Below are positions 23,212 through 34,179 of a stretch of DNA of 60,126 nucleotides, in pieces (position 1 is the stretch's first letter; every line of letters begins with the position of its first letter). Made by a program: the position numbers and the translations under genes. This DNA comes from Glomus cerebriforme (taxonomy: Eukaryota; Glomeromycota; Glomeromycetes; Glomerales; Glomeraceae). The notes below the pieces were generated by a model. That model worked only from the letters and a program-made list of their open reading frames with translations, did not search any database and was not told the origin of the DNA. The stretch covers positions 134,425-194,550 of the forward strand of contig QKYT01000128.1 in NCBI GenBank assembly GCA_003550305.1, read 5' to 3'.

Positions 23212-25449
23212 ATGCCTGTTGCAATTCTTGGTACACAAATTACTCTTTGGTGTTTTGACCTATGAAGCAATACTAAATTCAAAGTTGTTATCGGAGATGG
23301 TAATGACATTGACGACCTCAAGGAAGCCATTAAAGAAAAAAGAAAACCACGCTTTGATGGTTTTGCTTCCGACGAGCTTAAATTGTAGAGAGTTAACACG
23401 GATCAAACTGTTTCTGAAGAAATGTTAAATGTCGAATTAGAGGATACAGCACAAATAATTGGAGAAACTTTTCATGGTGTCCAAGGAGGCAATACTCGAG
23501 TTGCAATTAGAGCACCTGATACTGGTCAGTCATAAATTTATTTCGTCAACATGATACAGCCAATAATACCGAATACTTACTTAATCTTGTGCTTTTCTTT
23601 CCTGCTTCTGATCGTCAAATCCGCCCAAAAACACATTCGCGTTATCGTAGAGCAGGTAAGTGAGTCGTAATAAATTTAGCCAACGCAAGTAAACGATAAC
23701 CATTTTTTATTCGCTGGCATTTATTTCTAGCTTCCGTGGAGAATCTTTCAGATCTTTTTGGTCAAATGGTATGTTTATTGATGTAAAGTATTGCAATATT
23801 GACATGCTATATTCATAGTGATTTTTTCTAGAACTTGTCAGGTAGCTCCTCCAGTGAGAATGCATCAGCTTCACCATTTACTTTCTTTACAGAGTTAGTG
23901 AAAGTTGTGAGAGAAGACTCGGAAGAGACCCGGAAAGTTATAAAAGCAAATACGGAAGTAATGATTCGACTTGAGAGAAATACTCCTGGCCAGAGTCATG
24001 AGACGGGTACTGGTTTTTCAGATGCAAAAACTTTGTTACTTCCACTTATGATAATCCCATATTTTGCACACTTTAGGCTCCATAACACGTGCAAGAGCTT
24101 ACCAGAACACCTCTTTTAGAACCGTTGATCAGGAATACTTCCTCAGTAAAACCCGTTCTCGACTTGATCAACTTGGCAGAATTGGTAGATATAGAAACAT
24201 CGAAAACTACATAAGAGATTATCGTGCGCCAACTGCATCAGAAGAAGAAGTTCAAGATTGGTTCGATACACTGACAAAAGCTCTCCCAGCCTTTTCAAGT
24301 CAACTCGCTGTGAAAGATACGCACACCAATACATATCTTGAAGGATATAAGCCAGATTTCAGCATCCTTCTTAACGAGGATGCAGTAAATAATGTCTGTA
24401 TTCCGATGTTTGTATGTACACTTCTGGAGGTAAAGAAAAGAAAGAGTCCCAATTCTGGTTTGGCTGACGAAGACAAGGGCCAACTGTTAGATTATATTCA
24501 TGTCCTTATTCAACAACAACCATTACGTGTACATTTTGCGATATTTCTATCAGATGGGTTTAATTTTTATGTAATGGATTATGATAGAAATACTAAACGA
24601 TATAGCGAGTGTACAACCAATTTCCTGACTGGAATACGCCTTTTTTGGGTATTGATCAATGATATGTCACCTTTTACAAGCCTGGTTGGACCTAGGCGTA
24701 TTGACTTCAGGACGCAACTGGGAGACCTTAGAGGAATACGTTTAAAGGGGTATTTGGGTAAAGGTGCATCTTCAACAGTATATGAGATTGACTGGGAAAA
24801 TATTTCATCTGCCATAAAGATTTTTAAGTCCGGTTATAATTCGCATGATGAGGTGCTTGCACTAAGATTTTTGAATGGGCAACATTTCCAAAATGTCCCA
24901 ATATATGTTGCACATGATGACAATTCAGTAATTATTCGCCCAGTCTGTGAACAAATTGGTAATCAATTCCAAGTATCTTATGCTCAACAGCTCCTTCGCC
25001 TCCTAAAACGCATTCATAGTTATAGAATTTATCACCGAGATGTGCGCCCCGAAAACATCTTATTAGATACTAGTAACAATATGCTTATACTTGCTGACTG
25101 GGGATCATCGATCCGATATCTTAATAATGGTACAGTAGATTATGTAGGAATAATTACATTTTCTTCACCAGATATTCTAAACAACGATTTTGATTCTTAT
25201 ATTCCCAAAGCATCCGATGACTTACATTCTTTCATACGTACGATTTATATTTTACGTAATCCATCAAAAATGCCAACTATTCCCGATGGGAGTTTAGCAT
25301 TAAAAGCAAAGATAATTAGAGAATACTGGAATGATGATGTAGATGTGAAACTAGATGGACCATTTTGGATGGAGATGATCAATGCGGCAACGAATGAAGA
25401 TTATGATGTACTGGAGAAATGTTGTTATGTTTTTAATAAAAAACGATAA
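23212..25449 (+). CDS. Crinkler-type effector: header (disrupted), PD-(D/E)XK nuclease, protein kinase
   Basis: The header begins at ATG 23212 and has the Crinkler pattern KFKVVIGDGNDIDDLKEAIK and FASDELKL, but TGA (23263) and TAG (23386) lie in frame. Downstream exons fit 23731-23768, 23832-24006 and 24077-25449, with GT-AG introns of 63 and 70 bases. The intact last exon encodes a restriction-nuclease-like domain (YKPDFSILL ... CTLLEVKKRK, the D and ExK of the family). A kinase follows, with Gly-rich loop GYLGKGASSTVYEI, Lys in SAIKIFK, catalytic YHRDVRPENILL, and DWG in place of DFG. Crinkler proteins of oomycetes and fungi carry such tips, and related proteins act in host nuclei. The role here is inferred. 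Header stops suggest a pseudogene or use of a later start. Exon boundaries between 23524 and 23731 are uncertain. Confidence 0.75.
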
Positions 25450-25918
25450 TTCATCCGAGGCTGGTATATAGATTAATTATCAATAGAATTATTAGTTTAG
25501 AGATAGATTGCTGTATAGTTTTTTTACCTAATAAGTTTGTAATTCATCTGTTATATATTTGCAGTAATAATTAATGTTAAAAAATTAATAAAATACCCTT
25601 AAGCTTTTTTATCGCTGTTTTCAATTTAGTGCGACCAGCATTTTTTTTAGGTTGTATTACATGAGGAAATCGATTCTCAAGTTTACACGTGATAATAAAC
25701 CAATAAAATTATATTTGTACGCATATTAAACAATAAGAAAACATTGATAACCAATGAAATCGTTGGTATCACGTGATTAATTTTGAACGAAAAAAAAATC
25801 TTTTAAAAAATATAAACTATTTAATAGATACAAAAAAAAATTCTTTCCCCTTTTCTACATTTTATTAGAATTTCACAGTAAAAATTTTTATTTTTCTAGC
25901 ACTTAATAATTTGTTCAA

Positions 25919-26643
25919 TATGGGAGTAACAGTATCTACCTATTCAGACAAACTTTTTAATGAATATATTTATTCCCTCAGGTGCAAAGACATAGGTAAC
26001 AAAAAGTTCAACAAAGTTACTGCCTTCACATAATACCACCACCTTTGGCATAAATTAAAGAATAAAGATGGCAGTATGAATAATCTCAGACATTTTGTCA
26101 AAGGAGTTTCTAACTATATACAGTTCTTATCTACCATACTATTCCTTATCGGGGGAATAGTGAGTAAATTTTATGAAGATATACTGGACGCCAACCTATG
26201 AAGTCTTGACAAGGCTCTGGAGGAAATAACTAGGTATGAAATTAATATTAACAAACTCAAGCCAAACTTGCTGCAGCAGGTGCGGCACAGCCTTCCTCGA
26301 TTAGCATATCTGCTTTAGAATTATCATCAAAGCAAAAGGTATTGGAATGGAAATTGCCCATTAAGGTAATATTCCAAGGATCAATATTAACAGAAAATAC
26401 CAATGTCAATCAGTTGAATAAGCTGATCATAATACAGAATAATCACTACATTCCACAATCATAAGAGATATCACTTCAGGATGACGATCATATGAAAATA
26501 GAGAAAGACATTTCCAATTCCATCACTTCATCACCTGAAAATTCTTCACAAAAAAATTCAAAATTCAATAAGAAAGTAGAGTCATCTACACCCCCTCCAA
26601 AAGAAGGAACGTCCTCTTCATATTATTACAGGATTCATAGTAC
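25919..26643 (+). pseudogene. Possible gag-like retroelement remnant
   Basis: ATG 25919 opens MGVTVSTYSDKLFNEY and the frame runs with sporadic stops through DILDANL, LDKALEEITRYE and a Ser-rich stretch to about 26643. The pattern looks like a decayed gag, but no zinc knuckle or other diagnostic motif remains. It could equally be a decayed host gene. Confidence 0.25.
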
Positions 26644-26719
26644 TGCCTAAATTACAACCTAATATGCGTGATATAATGTTATATGACATCCTGGATTAAG
26701 GATGATGCCGCAATTGATT

Positions 26720-26930
26720 TTTAAAATCTGCAATATTGCAGATTTTGGAATCAAATTGCATATAATAATCTGCAAATTTGCAATTAATTCATAATTCACA
26801 ATTAATCTGCAATATCGCAATCCGTCTGCAATATCGCAATTAATTTGCAATATCGCAATCAATTGGTAGTATTGCAATCCATCTGCAATATCGCAATTAA
26901 TCCACAATATCACAATCCATCTACAATATC
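26720..26930. repeat. Imperfect tandem repeat of (T)CTGCAATATCGCAAT
   Basis: The word CTGCAATATCGCAAT and variants (CTACAATATC, CACAATATCACAAT) recur about every 17-20 bases over some 200 bases. The minus strand happens to stay open across part of the array; I read that as a by-product of the repeat and not a gene. Confidence 0.65.
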
Positions 26931-27388
26931 ATCTGGTTTCTGATACTCTAATTTCATTGATTTTGCGAATTGAATATTCAAATTTTTATTGATTTCATAA
27001 CCTTTTATATTTAATTTTATTGGTAGCATAATAAAAAAAAAATTTTCTTTTATTCAAGTATAAAATTTTTGCGAAAACATAAAAAAAATTTTAATTCCAT
27101 GATTTACTAAAGTGTTATACCAAGTAACCACGCAATACATATCAATTAACAATTGAAAAGCAAGTATATAGTCTTTTTTCAGGACAAAAAAAATTTGAAA
27201 AAAAAATTCTTTAATAAAAAAAGTGAATCGTTATACTCTACAAAAGACTTGAACTTAAATTTCTCCTCCTTCATTATCAACTTCTTGATTATCGATACTT
27301 TAATGATTTACACAATTTAAATATCCTTCTTTATTCTCCTCTTGATTACTAATATTTTGATTATCAGCTTCTTAATTATTTACATTAT

Positions 27389-27740
27389 TCAAATATCCTT
27401 TTTTATCCTCTTCTTGGCTATTAATATCTTGAACAATATTTTTCTCCATTCGTCCCATGCAGAATCTGCCATTAATATTTGATCATTATTCCAACTTTGT
27501 GGATTTGAAGATCTTGCTGCTGAACTTAAATTTAACATTACCTGAACCGCTTGATTTGCTTTATGCATCTTATCATATTCAGTTTCTAAAATATTATTTG
27601 GAAACTTAAGATTACACTCTATAAAATTCAAATAAATAAAAGGAAATAGATAGTATTTACCTGGCTTCTGCTAGAATTCTGATTTAAATTCTTCATAGTA
27701 TATTTTGCCATTTCTGGTCTTTTTGCCACCTGGTTTAAAA
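27389..27740 (-). pseudogene. Uncharacterised spliced gene fragment
   Basis: The minus strand shows a short exon (GKIYYEEFKSEF, stop, QKP, near 27740-27663), a GTAAATAC donor, and a TTTTATAG acceptor near 27620. The frame then runs CNLKFPNNILETEYDKM, NLSSAARSSNPQSW and DQILMADSAWDEW. The amino-acid mix is protein-like, but no family was recognised. One stop in the first exon and a low-complexity 3' end suggest decay. Confidence 0.35.
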
Positions 27741-28599
27741 TGAATATAAAATTGATACTCAAGAAATAATCATATAATAACAGTTATATAATATAGTATA
27801 TTTATTCAGTAATTTTTTAATACATCATTGAATTTTTGGTTACATTGCTATACTGAAAAATTTGACTTGAATCGCTGATTTATCTTATTGGTAACCTCCT
27901 TTCAAAATAGTTGTTTAACATGTTTAATATGATAAAAACATTTGTTGTCTATTTTTCATAAGTCAATAAGCATACGCATCTCATCGTTATTCCACTACAG
28001 TAAAAAATATAAGTTAAATTATTTTAGAAATTTGATCGTAAATATTGTATTATTTACTATTACTTACATTTGTCGCCATTGAGATTTTAAAAATAAGCAA
28101 ATGTTTGAGAAGTTTTTTTTTAGAAAGTTTTTTTTTTTAGGAAATTTTTTTGAAGGAAAAAAACTTGGAGAATAAAACTACAATCTTATTTAAGGAAATT
28201 GACTCTTTAAATAATGTTTCAAAAAGAAAAATTTCAAAAAAAATCCCACATAATAATCGATAATATCAAAAAAAAATAAATTAAATTACATCATTTCATT
28301 TATTTGAAAATTAAATAAAAATTTTCTCAAAAAAAATGATGAATAATTTACTACCAGAATTAAAAAAAGTTTATTCAGTGCTTAATCACATTCTCTTCTT
28401 GTTTTACCCATAATATATACTAGTAATTTAATGTAATTTTATTATTAATTTAGTAAATTTTTCCCATGATTCTCCCACAATTCTCCCACAATTCTCTCTC
28501 AATTGACTGTGTTCATCTCACGTTTTACTTATGTTCATATGATGTAATTATGTAAGATATTGTAATTTTACTATAAGATTAATTAATTCTTATTAGATA

Positions 28600-28920
28600 A
28601 CAAATAATCAAAATTTAACTTATTTCTTCGCTATCATTTTGATTTTCTTTTCCCTTTTCCTTACAAGTTTTACTATTATGGCCCAATTNTTTCATGTTTT
28701 GCATCTATATTGACTCTTATTATTAGATTTCTCTAAAGCACCTTTTGTTTTCTTTAATTTGGGATGACCTTTTGGAATTCGATTTTCACAATATTAACAT
28801 GAACGTTGTTATTATTATGAAGAATTCTTTGCCTTCTTTGTTGAATTGATTGAAGAAACTCAAACTTCAAAATTTCTTCATTACCAACCTCAATTACATA
28901 AAATTTCTGCTTCATAATTT
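28600..28920 (-). pseudogene. C-terminal end of a MULE/FAR1-like transposase with zinc knuckle
   Basis: On the minus strand, AIKIMKQKFYVIEVGNEE and FLQSIQQRRQRILHNN are followed, after frame changes, by CENRIPKGHPKLKKTKGA. Next come YRCKT and GHNSKTCKEKGK, giving a C-x-C-x4-H-x4-C type knuckle with the middle cysteine region disturbed at the ambiguous base 28689. A basic Arg/Lys-Gly-x-Pro patch before a terminal CCHC knuckle is typical of MULE-type transposases. Only this end survives. Confidence 0.45.
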
Positions 28921-29400
28921 TAATTGCGTAACTACAAAAAATTTCTAATTGTGTACAAAAAATTTTTACTATACGGTTTCACAAACACTTAACAATTAAT
29001 TTAAATGATATATATGAGAAACTACAGGATTAAAATCAGATTGAAACTGGATTAAGCAAAAATTAGTTATTATTTATATTAATTATATTAATATTATTAA
29101 TTTGAAAAAAATAAATTGAAAGTGGATTGATCTAGAGGTATGCTCTGTTGAAATCCGTTCAATCCATCATCCATTTTTAAATGAATTGAATAATTCAGAT
29201 TAAGGAATGAACAGATTTTGAATAATCTGAATGGATCCATTGGATAACACTAAATTAATTGGATGTTACATGAATGATCGGATTGATCAGATTGATCAGA
29301 TAATCTGGTCAAATCTGGTATTTTTTTTTTATTTTTTTGTTTTTGGTATTTTTATTTTATTTTAATACATAAGAATGTTTATTAATATTCTTTTTTATTC
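28921..29400. other. Spacer with ATCAGATTGATCAGAT-type repeats
   Basis: AT-rich DNA. Near 29275-29325 short repeats of GATTGATCAGATT and ATCTGGTCAA appear, and the same words recur at 30715-30870 on the far side of the micro-exon array. The array therefore seems to sit inside an older repeat-rich sequence. Confidence 0.4.
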
Positions 29401-30592
29401 TTTTTTATAGGAATGAACTCTTTGACTCAGCTCCTAAAGGTAATTGAAGAGGGGGTGGTTATTAAACTTTAATATAAGAACGTTGCTAATGTTCTTTTTT
29501 TTTCTTTTTTATAGGAACGAATACTTCAGCTCAACTCCTGGAGTTAATTGAAGGGGTGGTTATTAAACTTTAATACAAGAACATTGCTAACGTTCTTTTT
29601 TTTTTTTCTTTTTTATAGGAACGAACACTTCAACTCGACTCCTAAAAGTAATTGAGAGGGTATTAAACTTTAATACAAGAATATTGCTAACATTCTTTTT
29701 TTTTCTTTTTTATAGGAATGAACTCTTCAACTCAGCTCCTAGAGGTAATTGAAGAGGGGGTAGTTATTAAACTTTAATATAAGAACATTACTAATGTTCT
29801 TTTTTTTTCTTTTTTATAGGAATGAACATTTCAGCTCGATTTCTGGAGGTAATTGAGGGGGGTATTAAACTTTAATACAAAAACATTGCTAACGTTCTTT
29901 TTTTTTTCTTTTTTATAGAAATGAACTCTTCGGCTCAGCTTCTAAAAGTAATTGAAGGGGGTGGTTATTAAACTTTAATACAAAAACATTGCTAACATTC
30001 TTTTTTTTTTTTTTTAGGAACGAACACTTCAGCTTAACTCCTGGAGGTAATTGAAGGGGGTGGTTATTAAACTTTAATACAAGAATATTGCTAATGTTCT
30101 TTTTTTTCTTTTTTATAGGAACGAATACTTCAGCTTGACTCCTGAAGGTAATTAAGGGGAGTATTAAACTTTAATACAAGAATATTGCTAACATTCTTTT
30201 TTTTCTTTTTTTTAGAAACAAACACGTTGGCTCAACTCCTGAAAATAATTGAAGGGAGGTGATTATTAAACTTTAATATAAGAATGTTGCTAACATTCTT
30301 TTTTTTTGTAGGAATGAACATTTTGGTTCAGCTCCTGAAGGTAAATAGGATAAAAGGGGCGGAGGGGAGAGGTATTTCTTTTTTATTTTATTATACAAGA
30401 ATATTTATTAATGTTCATTTTTTTTTCTTTTTTGTAGAAACGAACTCTTCAGCTTAGCTTCTGAAGGTAAATGGGATAAATGGGGGCGGAGGGGATGTTT
30501 CTTTTTTATTTTATTATATAAGAACATTTATTAACATTTATTTTTCTTTTCTTTTTTATAGGAACGAACTCTTCAGCTCAACTCTTGGAGGT
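29401..30592 (+). repeat. Array A: twelve tandem micro-exon-like units (29-base cores)
   Basis: Twelve cores start at 29411, 29515, 29619, 29716, 29820, 29919, 30018, 30119, 30216, 30312, 30438 and 30562. Every core is exactly 29 bases although spacing varies from 96 to 126. Each core follows a T-rich tract ending in TAG (mostly TATAG). In most units a branch-site-like GCTAAC or GCTAAT lies about 25-35 bases further upstream. Ten of twelve cores are followed by GTAATT, GTAAAT or a close variant. Two have lost the GT (after 29543 and 30244). One frame, offset by one base, is open in all twelve cores (pattern N-E-x-F-x-S-x-P). The unit thus looks like intron plus tiny exon repeated head to tail. 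A degenerate thirteenth unit lies near 30655. Confidence 0.85.
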
Positions 30593-31178
30593 AATTGAAG
30601 AGGGGTGGTTATTAAACTTTAATACAAGAATGTTGCTAATGTTCTTTTTTTTTCTTTTTGTAAGAGTGACTCTTCACCTACTTTCAATTACAGTATGTAA
30701 AGTTTTATAAAAAATCTGGTAGATCTGGTGAATCCAGTGATATAAATGAATCATTAGATTGACCAGATATCTGTTGAACTATCTGGTCAATCTGGTAGTA
30801 TAAACAGATTAATCTGAATCTGATCAATTTTTGGATAGATAACCGGATATCCAGATTGATCAGATTTTGGAGCATACTTCTAGATTGATCAACATTCTCA
30901 TTATCACTAGTCATGATGATAATATTACTTACAAAGAAAAAGGTACAAAAATTAATTATTAGAATTATTAGCTAATATCTCTGGATCCTAATCATTATCA
31001 TTTTCACTATCATTAAATCTGCGATTTATAGTTAGAAGCACAGTATTATCAATAAAAACTTACAGTCCTAAATCAATTACTTGCTCAATTCCCAATATCT
31101 CATTAGTATTTGTTACTTCTTTATTTGATTCAGGTTCACTAACTCCTTCGTTTTCATCTTCATTTAATATATCACCAT
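30593..31178. other. Spacer with ATCTGGT repeats and a small minus-strand frame
   Basis: A minus-strand frame of 69 codons (30914-30705, MTSDNENVDQSRSML) overlaps the ATCTGGT repeat block. Another protein-like stretch (NEDENEGVSEPESNKEV, minus strand, about 31165-31110) precedes a GTAAGT donor near 31060. They may be remnants of one spliced gene cut by the retrotransposon, but no family was recognised. Confidence 0.3.
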
Positions 31179-32199
31179 TATTAGTATGAAACATTACTGT
31201 GCTGATTTACTATGCCGTACTGTACTATTCTATGATTGTGATTTCCATGATCACGGTGATCTTAATGATAGTAGTGATAATAATGATCTTAGTGATAGTT
31301 AAGATAGTTAAGATATTTAATATATTTATTTTCTTTATTATATTTATTATATTTAATATATTTATTATATTAGTTATATTTAAGATAGTTAATATCTTTT
31401 TATTATATTTTATTTTTATATAAATATCCTGAGAATTTTTCTAAGTTTTCCTCAGTTCTTATAATTTCAATCGAATAATAAAATAATTTTATCTCAAAAA
31501 TACTATACCGTTTACCATTTAAAAAATGAATTGTACTCAATAAATATAAAATATTATTATCTCTATTGTCATAAACTTAATTAATTTTCTATTTTTGAAC
31601 TTAAAGAAGAAAAGTTTAAGATAAAGGAATCAAGAGAACGATTCTGCCAGATTACTTTTTTAATTGATAGTATAGCAAAAAAAGAATTAAAAGACTAAGA
31701 AATTAGAAACGCCTTAAGAAGTGTATGAACTTTGAAGAGATCAAGATAAATACAGCGATATATACATTAAGACATTATTCAAATTCTTCACTAAATGAAG
31801 ATCATTCTTGTTATATTTATTACCCAGTACCACCATTATATTCTATAAATAGCACATTCAAAAATTTTTGGATTTGAATAAATTTTACTTTTAGAGCAGA
31901 AATTTATATAGCCTATACTATCACAGCTTTTATTTACTTAGATATTTAGTTTCAACTACTTTATCAGGACAACAAAATGATCAACTACCTCAAATACTTG
32001 TATGCTTACTTACTAGTATAAGATATTTAAGAAGACCTTTTTCATCAAAATTCTATATAACTATACTTTAGGAATAGCTTTTAGAACTAATTGTTTTGAA
32101 CAATATGTTAATATATATAACTCTAGTGAAGCTTATCAGGAAGTATTAGATCAAGCCCTTTTATCTGTACATCATGATTAATACCTATTAAGATAAATC

Positions 32200-32600
32200 A
32201 GTATACCATCACTAGTATCATCAACAAACTCAACAGATTCAACAGAATCAACCAATGTAGTATTATCACTACCAAATCTTGTTAGAACATCTACACCACC
32301 TATTCGTGTACAAATACTACTGAACCTTACACGTACTCCTACACCTACATCACCAAATACTCTACTGAATATAAATATGACCGCTACCGCACTTGAATTA
32401 GGACAACTTTATGACTGAATTTTTGGAACTAATGGAGCCCGATTAGAGGCTATAGTTAATGCTAATCAAAATACTGAGAGAACTACTATGAAAGTAGATA
32501 TTTTTAGCGGTGAAGGAGAAGACCCAGTAGAATGGCTTAAAGCATTCAATAGAGCTACTATCACTAACAGATAGACTACAAAAATCAAAAAGCTATGTAA
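32200..32600 (+). pseudogene. Gag N-terminal remnant
   Basis: The plus strand encodes a Thr/Pro-rich leader, MTATALELGQLYD, then a stop, then GTNGARLEAIVNANQ and the characteristic KVDIFSGEGEDPVEWLKAF near 32490-32550. The same FSGAEGEDLVEWLKAFNRAV motif is found inverted in element 2 near 37220. The matrix/capsid part and zinc knuckle are absent. Confidence 0.6.
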
Positions 32601-33062
32601 TTTCAAATTTCTTTAATAATCCTTTTAAAAGCTGATTATTAAAATGAGTTCCTCAATCAGTTAGGATTTTTCAGGACAACCGTGATGGCAAATAATACTT
32701 TCATAAACAAATGTCACAGTTTCTTGTACGGTGACTTCTTTCACAAGTTTAGCTTCTGGCCATTTGGTTATATAATCCATAGCAACTATAATGTATTTGT
32801 TTTCTTGGGATGTTATATTCAGAGGTCTTACGTAGTTAATTCCAATTTGGTAAAAAGGTACTCCAACTGGAATTGGATGTAGTGGTTCCTGTCGCTTTGA
32901 TTTTTCTCTTCTTTGGCATGTGATACATGACTCTACATAAGTACTAATATTTTGAAACATTTTAGGCCAAAAGAATCGCTTCTTCATCTTATTCATCATT
33001 CTGTCTTTGGAGGCGTGTGCTGCTGTAGAGTCATTATAAAATATATATAGTACTGGATTCAT
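32600..33062 (-). pseudogene. Integrase N-terminal half (H2C2 zinc domain and start of core)
   Basis: On the minus strand an open stretch has the H-H-C-C zinc domain (AAHASKDRM ... ESCITCQRRE). The start of the integrase core follows (QIGINYVRPL, YIIVAMDYITKWPEA, containing the first catalytic Asp). After ICHHGCPEK the frame shifts, but the trace (DxGTHFNNQ) continues to about 32600, where it ends at the inversion breakpoint. The matching C-terminal half lies on the plus strand at 36207. Confidence 0.75.
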
Positions 33063-33399
33063 TTCATATTTTTGAACTACTTTAACAAAATTGTTCTAAT
33101 TATTTCGATCCTTTTTAAATAATAAATTGTTTCTAACTAAATAATGTTTTGATTGATTTACTAACTGTTTTTGTTGTGTTTCACTAAAATCTAAAGGAAA
33201 TATATTGTTACTAATAAAATTTAATAAATTATGATAATGTTGAGTATCCATATTATTAATTGGCCATTCATCACAATGTGAACGCTTTAGCTTTCACCGT
33301 AAAGAAATAACTAACTAAATATATAAAAAAAAATAAAACTAAAAGAAAATGTTTTAAAAAAAAAATTTAATCTAACTCAGTGATAATAGGTTCAAGAGA

Positions 33400-34140
33400 G
33401 GGTATAAATAGGTAAATTATTATAGAAACATTCTAAAAGTCTCAAATATACTACTGCATTTTCACATTGAACTAAAATAGGTTCTTTTCACCAGGTTACA
33501 TTGACTAAAATACTTGGGTTCATATCAAGGTGAAGTTGACCAGGTAAGAATTTCCAAATGCATCGATGATAAATGGTTCCATAGCTAGGTAAATTCTTTT
33601 TACAGACTTTGCAATATATATGGATATGGTGATTTTTAGTGTTGCATTTCCAAATATACTTGCTTCCTCCTCTAGTTATTGGTTGGCCTGCAATAACTTG
33701 CTTAACTTAGATACCTGAATGATAAATTTGCTCAATATCTTTCCTTGAAAGATTGTAGGCAGGAGTTTCCATATCATATATTATCAGATCTTCACTTTTG
33801 TCAGAATTAGTGGTACCATCGTTGGAATGGTATTCCCATTCTATTTCACTTTCGTTTTCTTCAATCCATTTTTCATCCCATCCATTATTGTGATCTTGTT
33901 AATATTCTTCGGTATTAATGAATGAAACTTCTGGTTCGTAGATGCAGATAATATGTCTGCAGTATGGGTATGGTTCAGAAATGGTTAATGGCATTAACTT
34001 CTCGCTCTTATCTCCTGAGAATTCACTTTCATCACTTTCGTAGGAAACCTTTTGATAGGCTTCTTTTATTGCTTCTAGTGAGAGCCATAGATGATGACTC
34101 AGCTTCTGGTTCATCTTCTTCAGTATCTGCATCATAAGTT
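33400..34140 (-). pseudogene. Retroelement segment between RNase H and integrase, with Cys/His motif
   Basis: The minus strand encodes an acidic stretch (SDESEFSGDKSEKLMPL, ISEPYPYCRHIICIYEPEV). The next part contains SKYIWKCNTKNHHIHIYCK and VCKKNLPSYG, a Cys/His cluster that could bind zinc. It occupies the space between the RNase H and integrase coding parts. It may be a normal lineage-specific part of this gypsy group or an older insertion. Confidence 0.4.
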
Positions 34141-34179
34141 ATAATAAGAAAACAATTATTTTCCTCTTCTTAATCATCA

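Noticed and set aside
26659..26913. 84-codon minus-strand frame
   Set aside because: Periodic peptide produced by the CTGCAATATCGCAAT repeat.
29401..30592. CRISPR-like array
   Set aside because: Unit lengths vary, the spacers are homologous to each other, and the organism is eukaryotic; splice-like flanks explain the pattern better.
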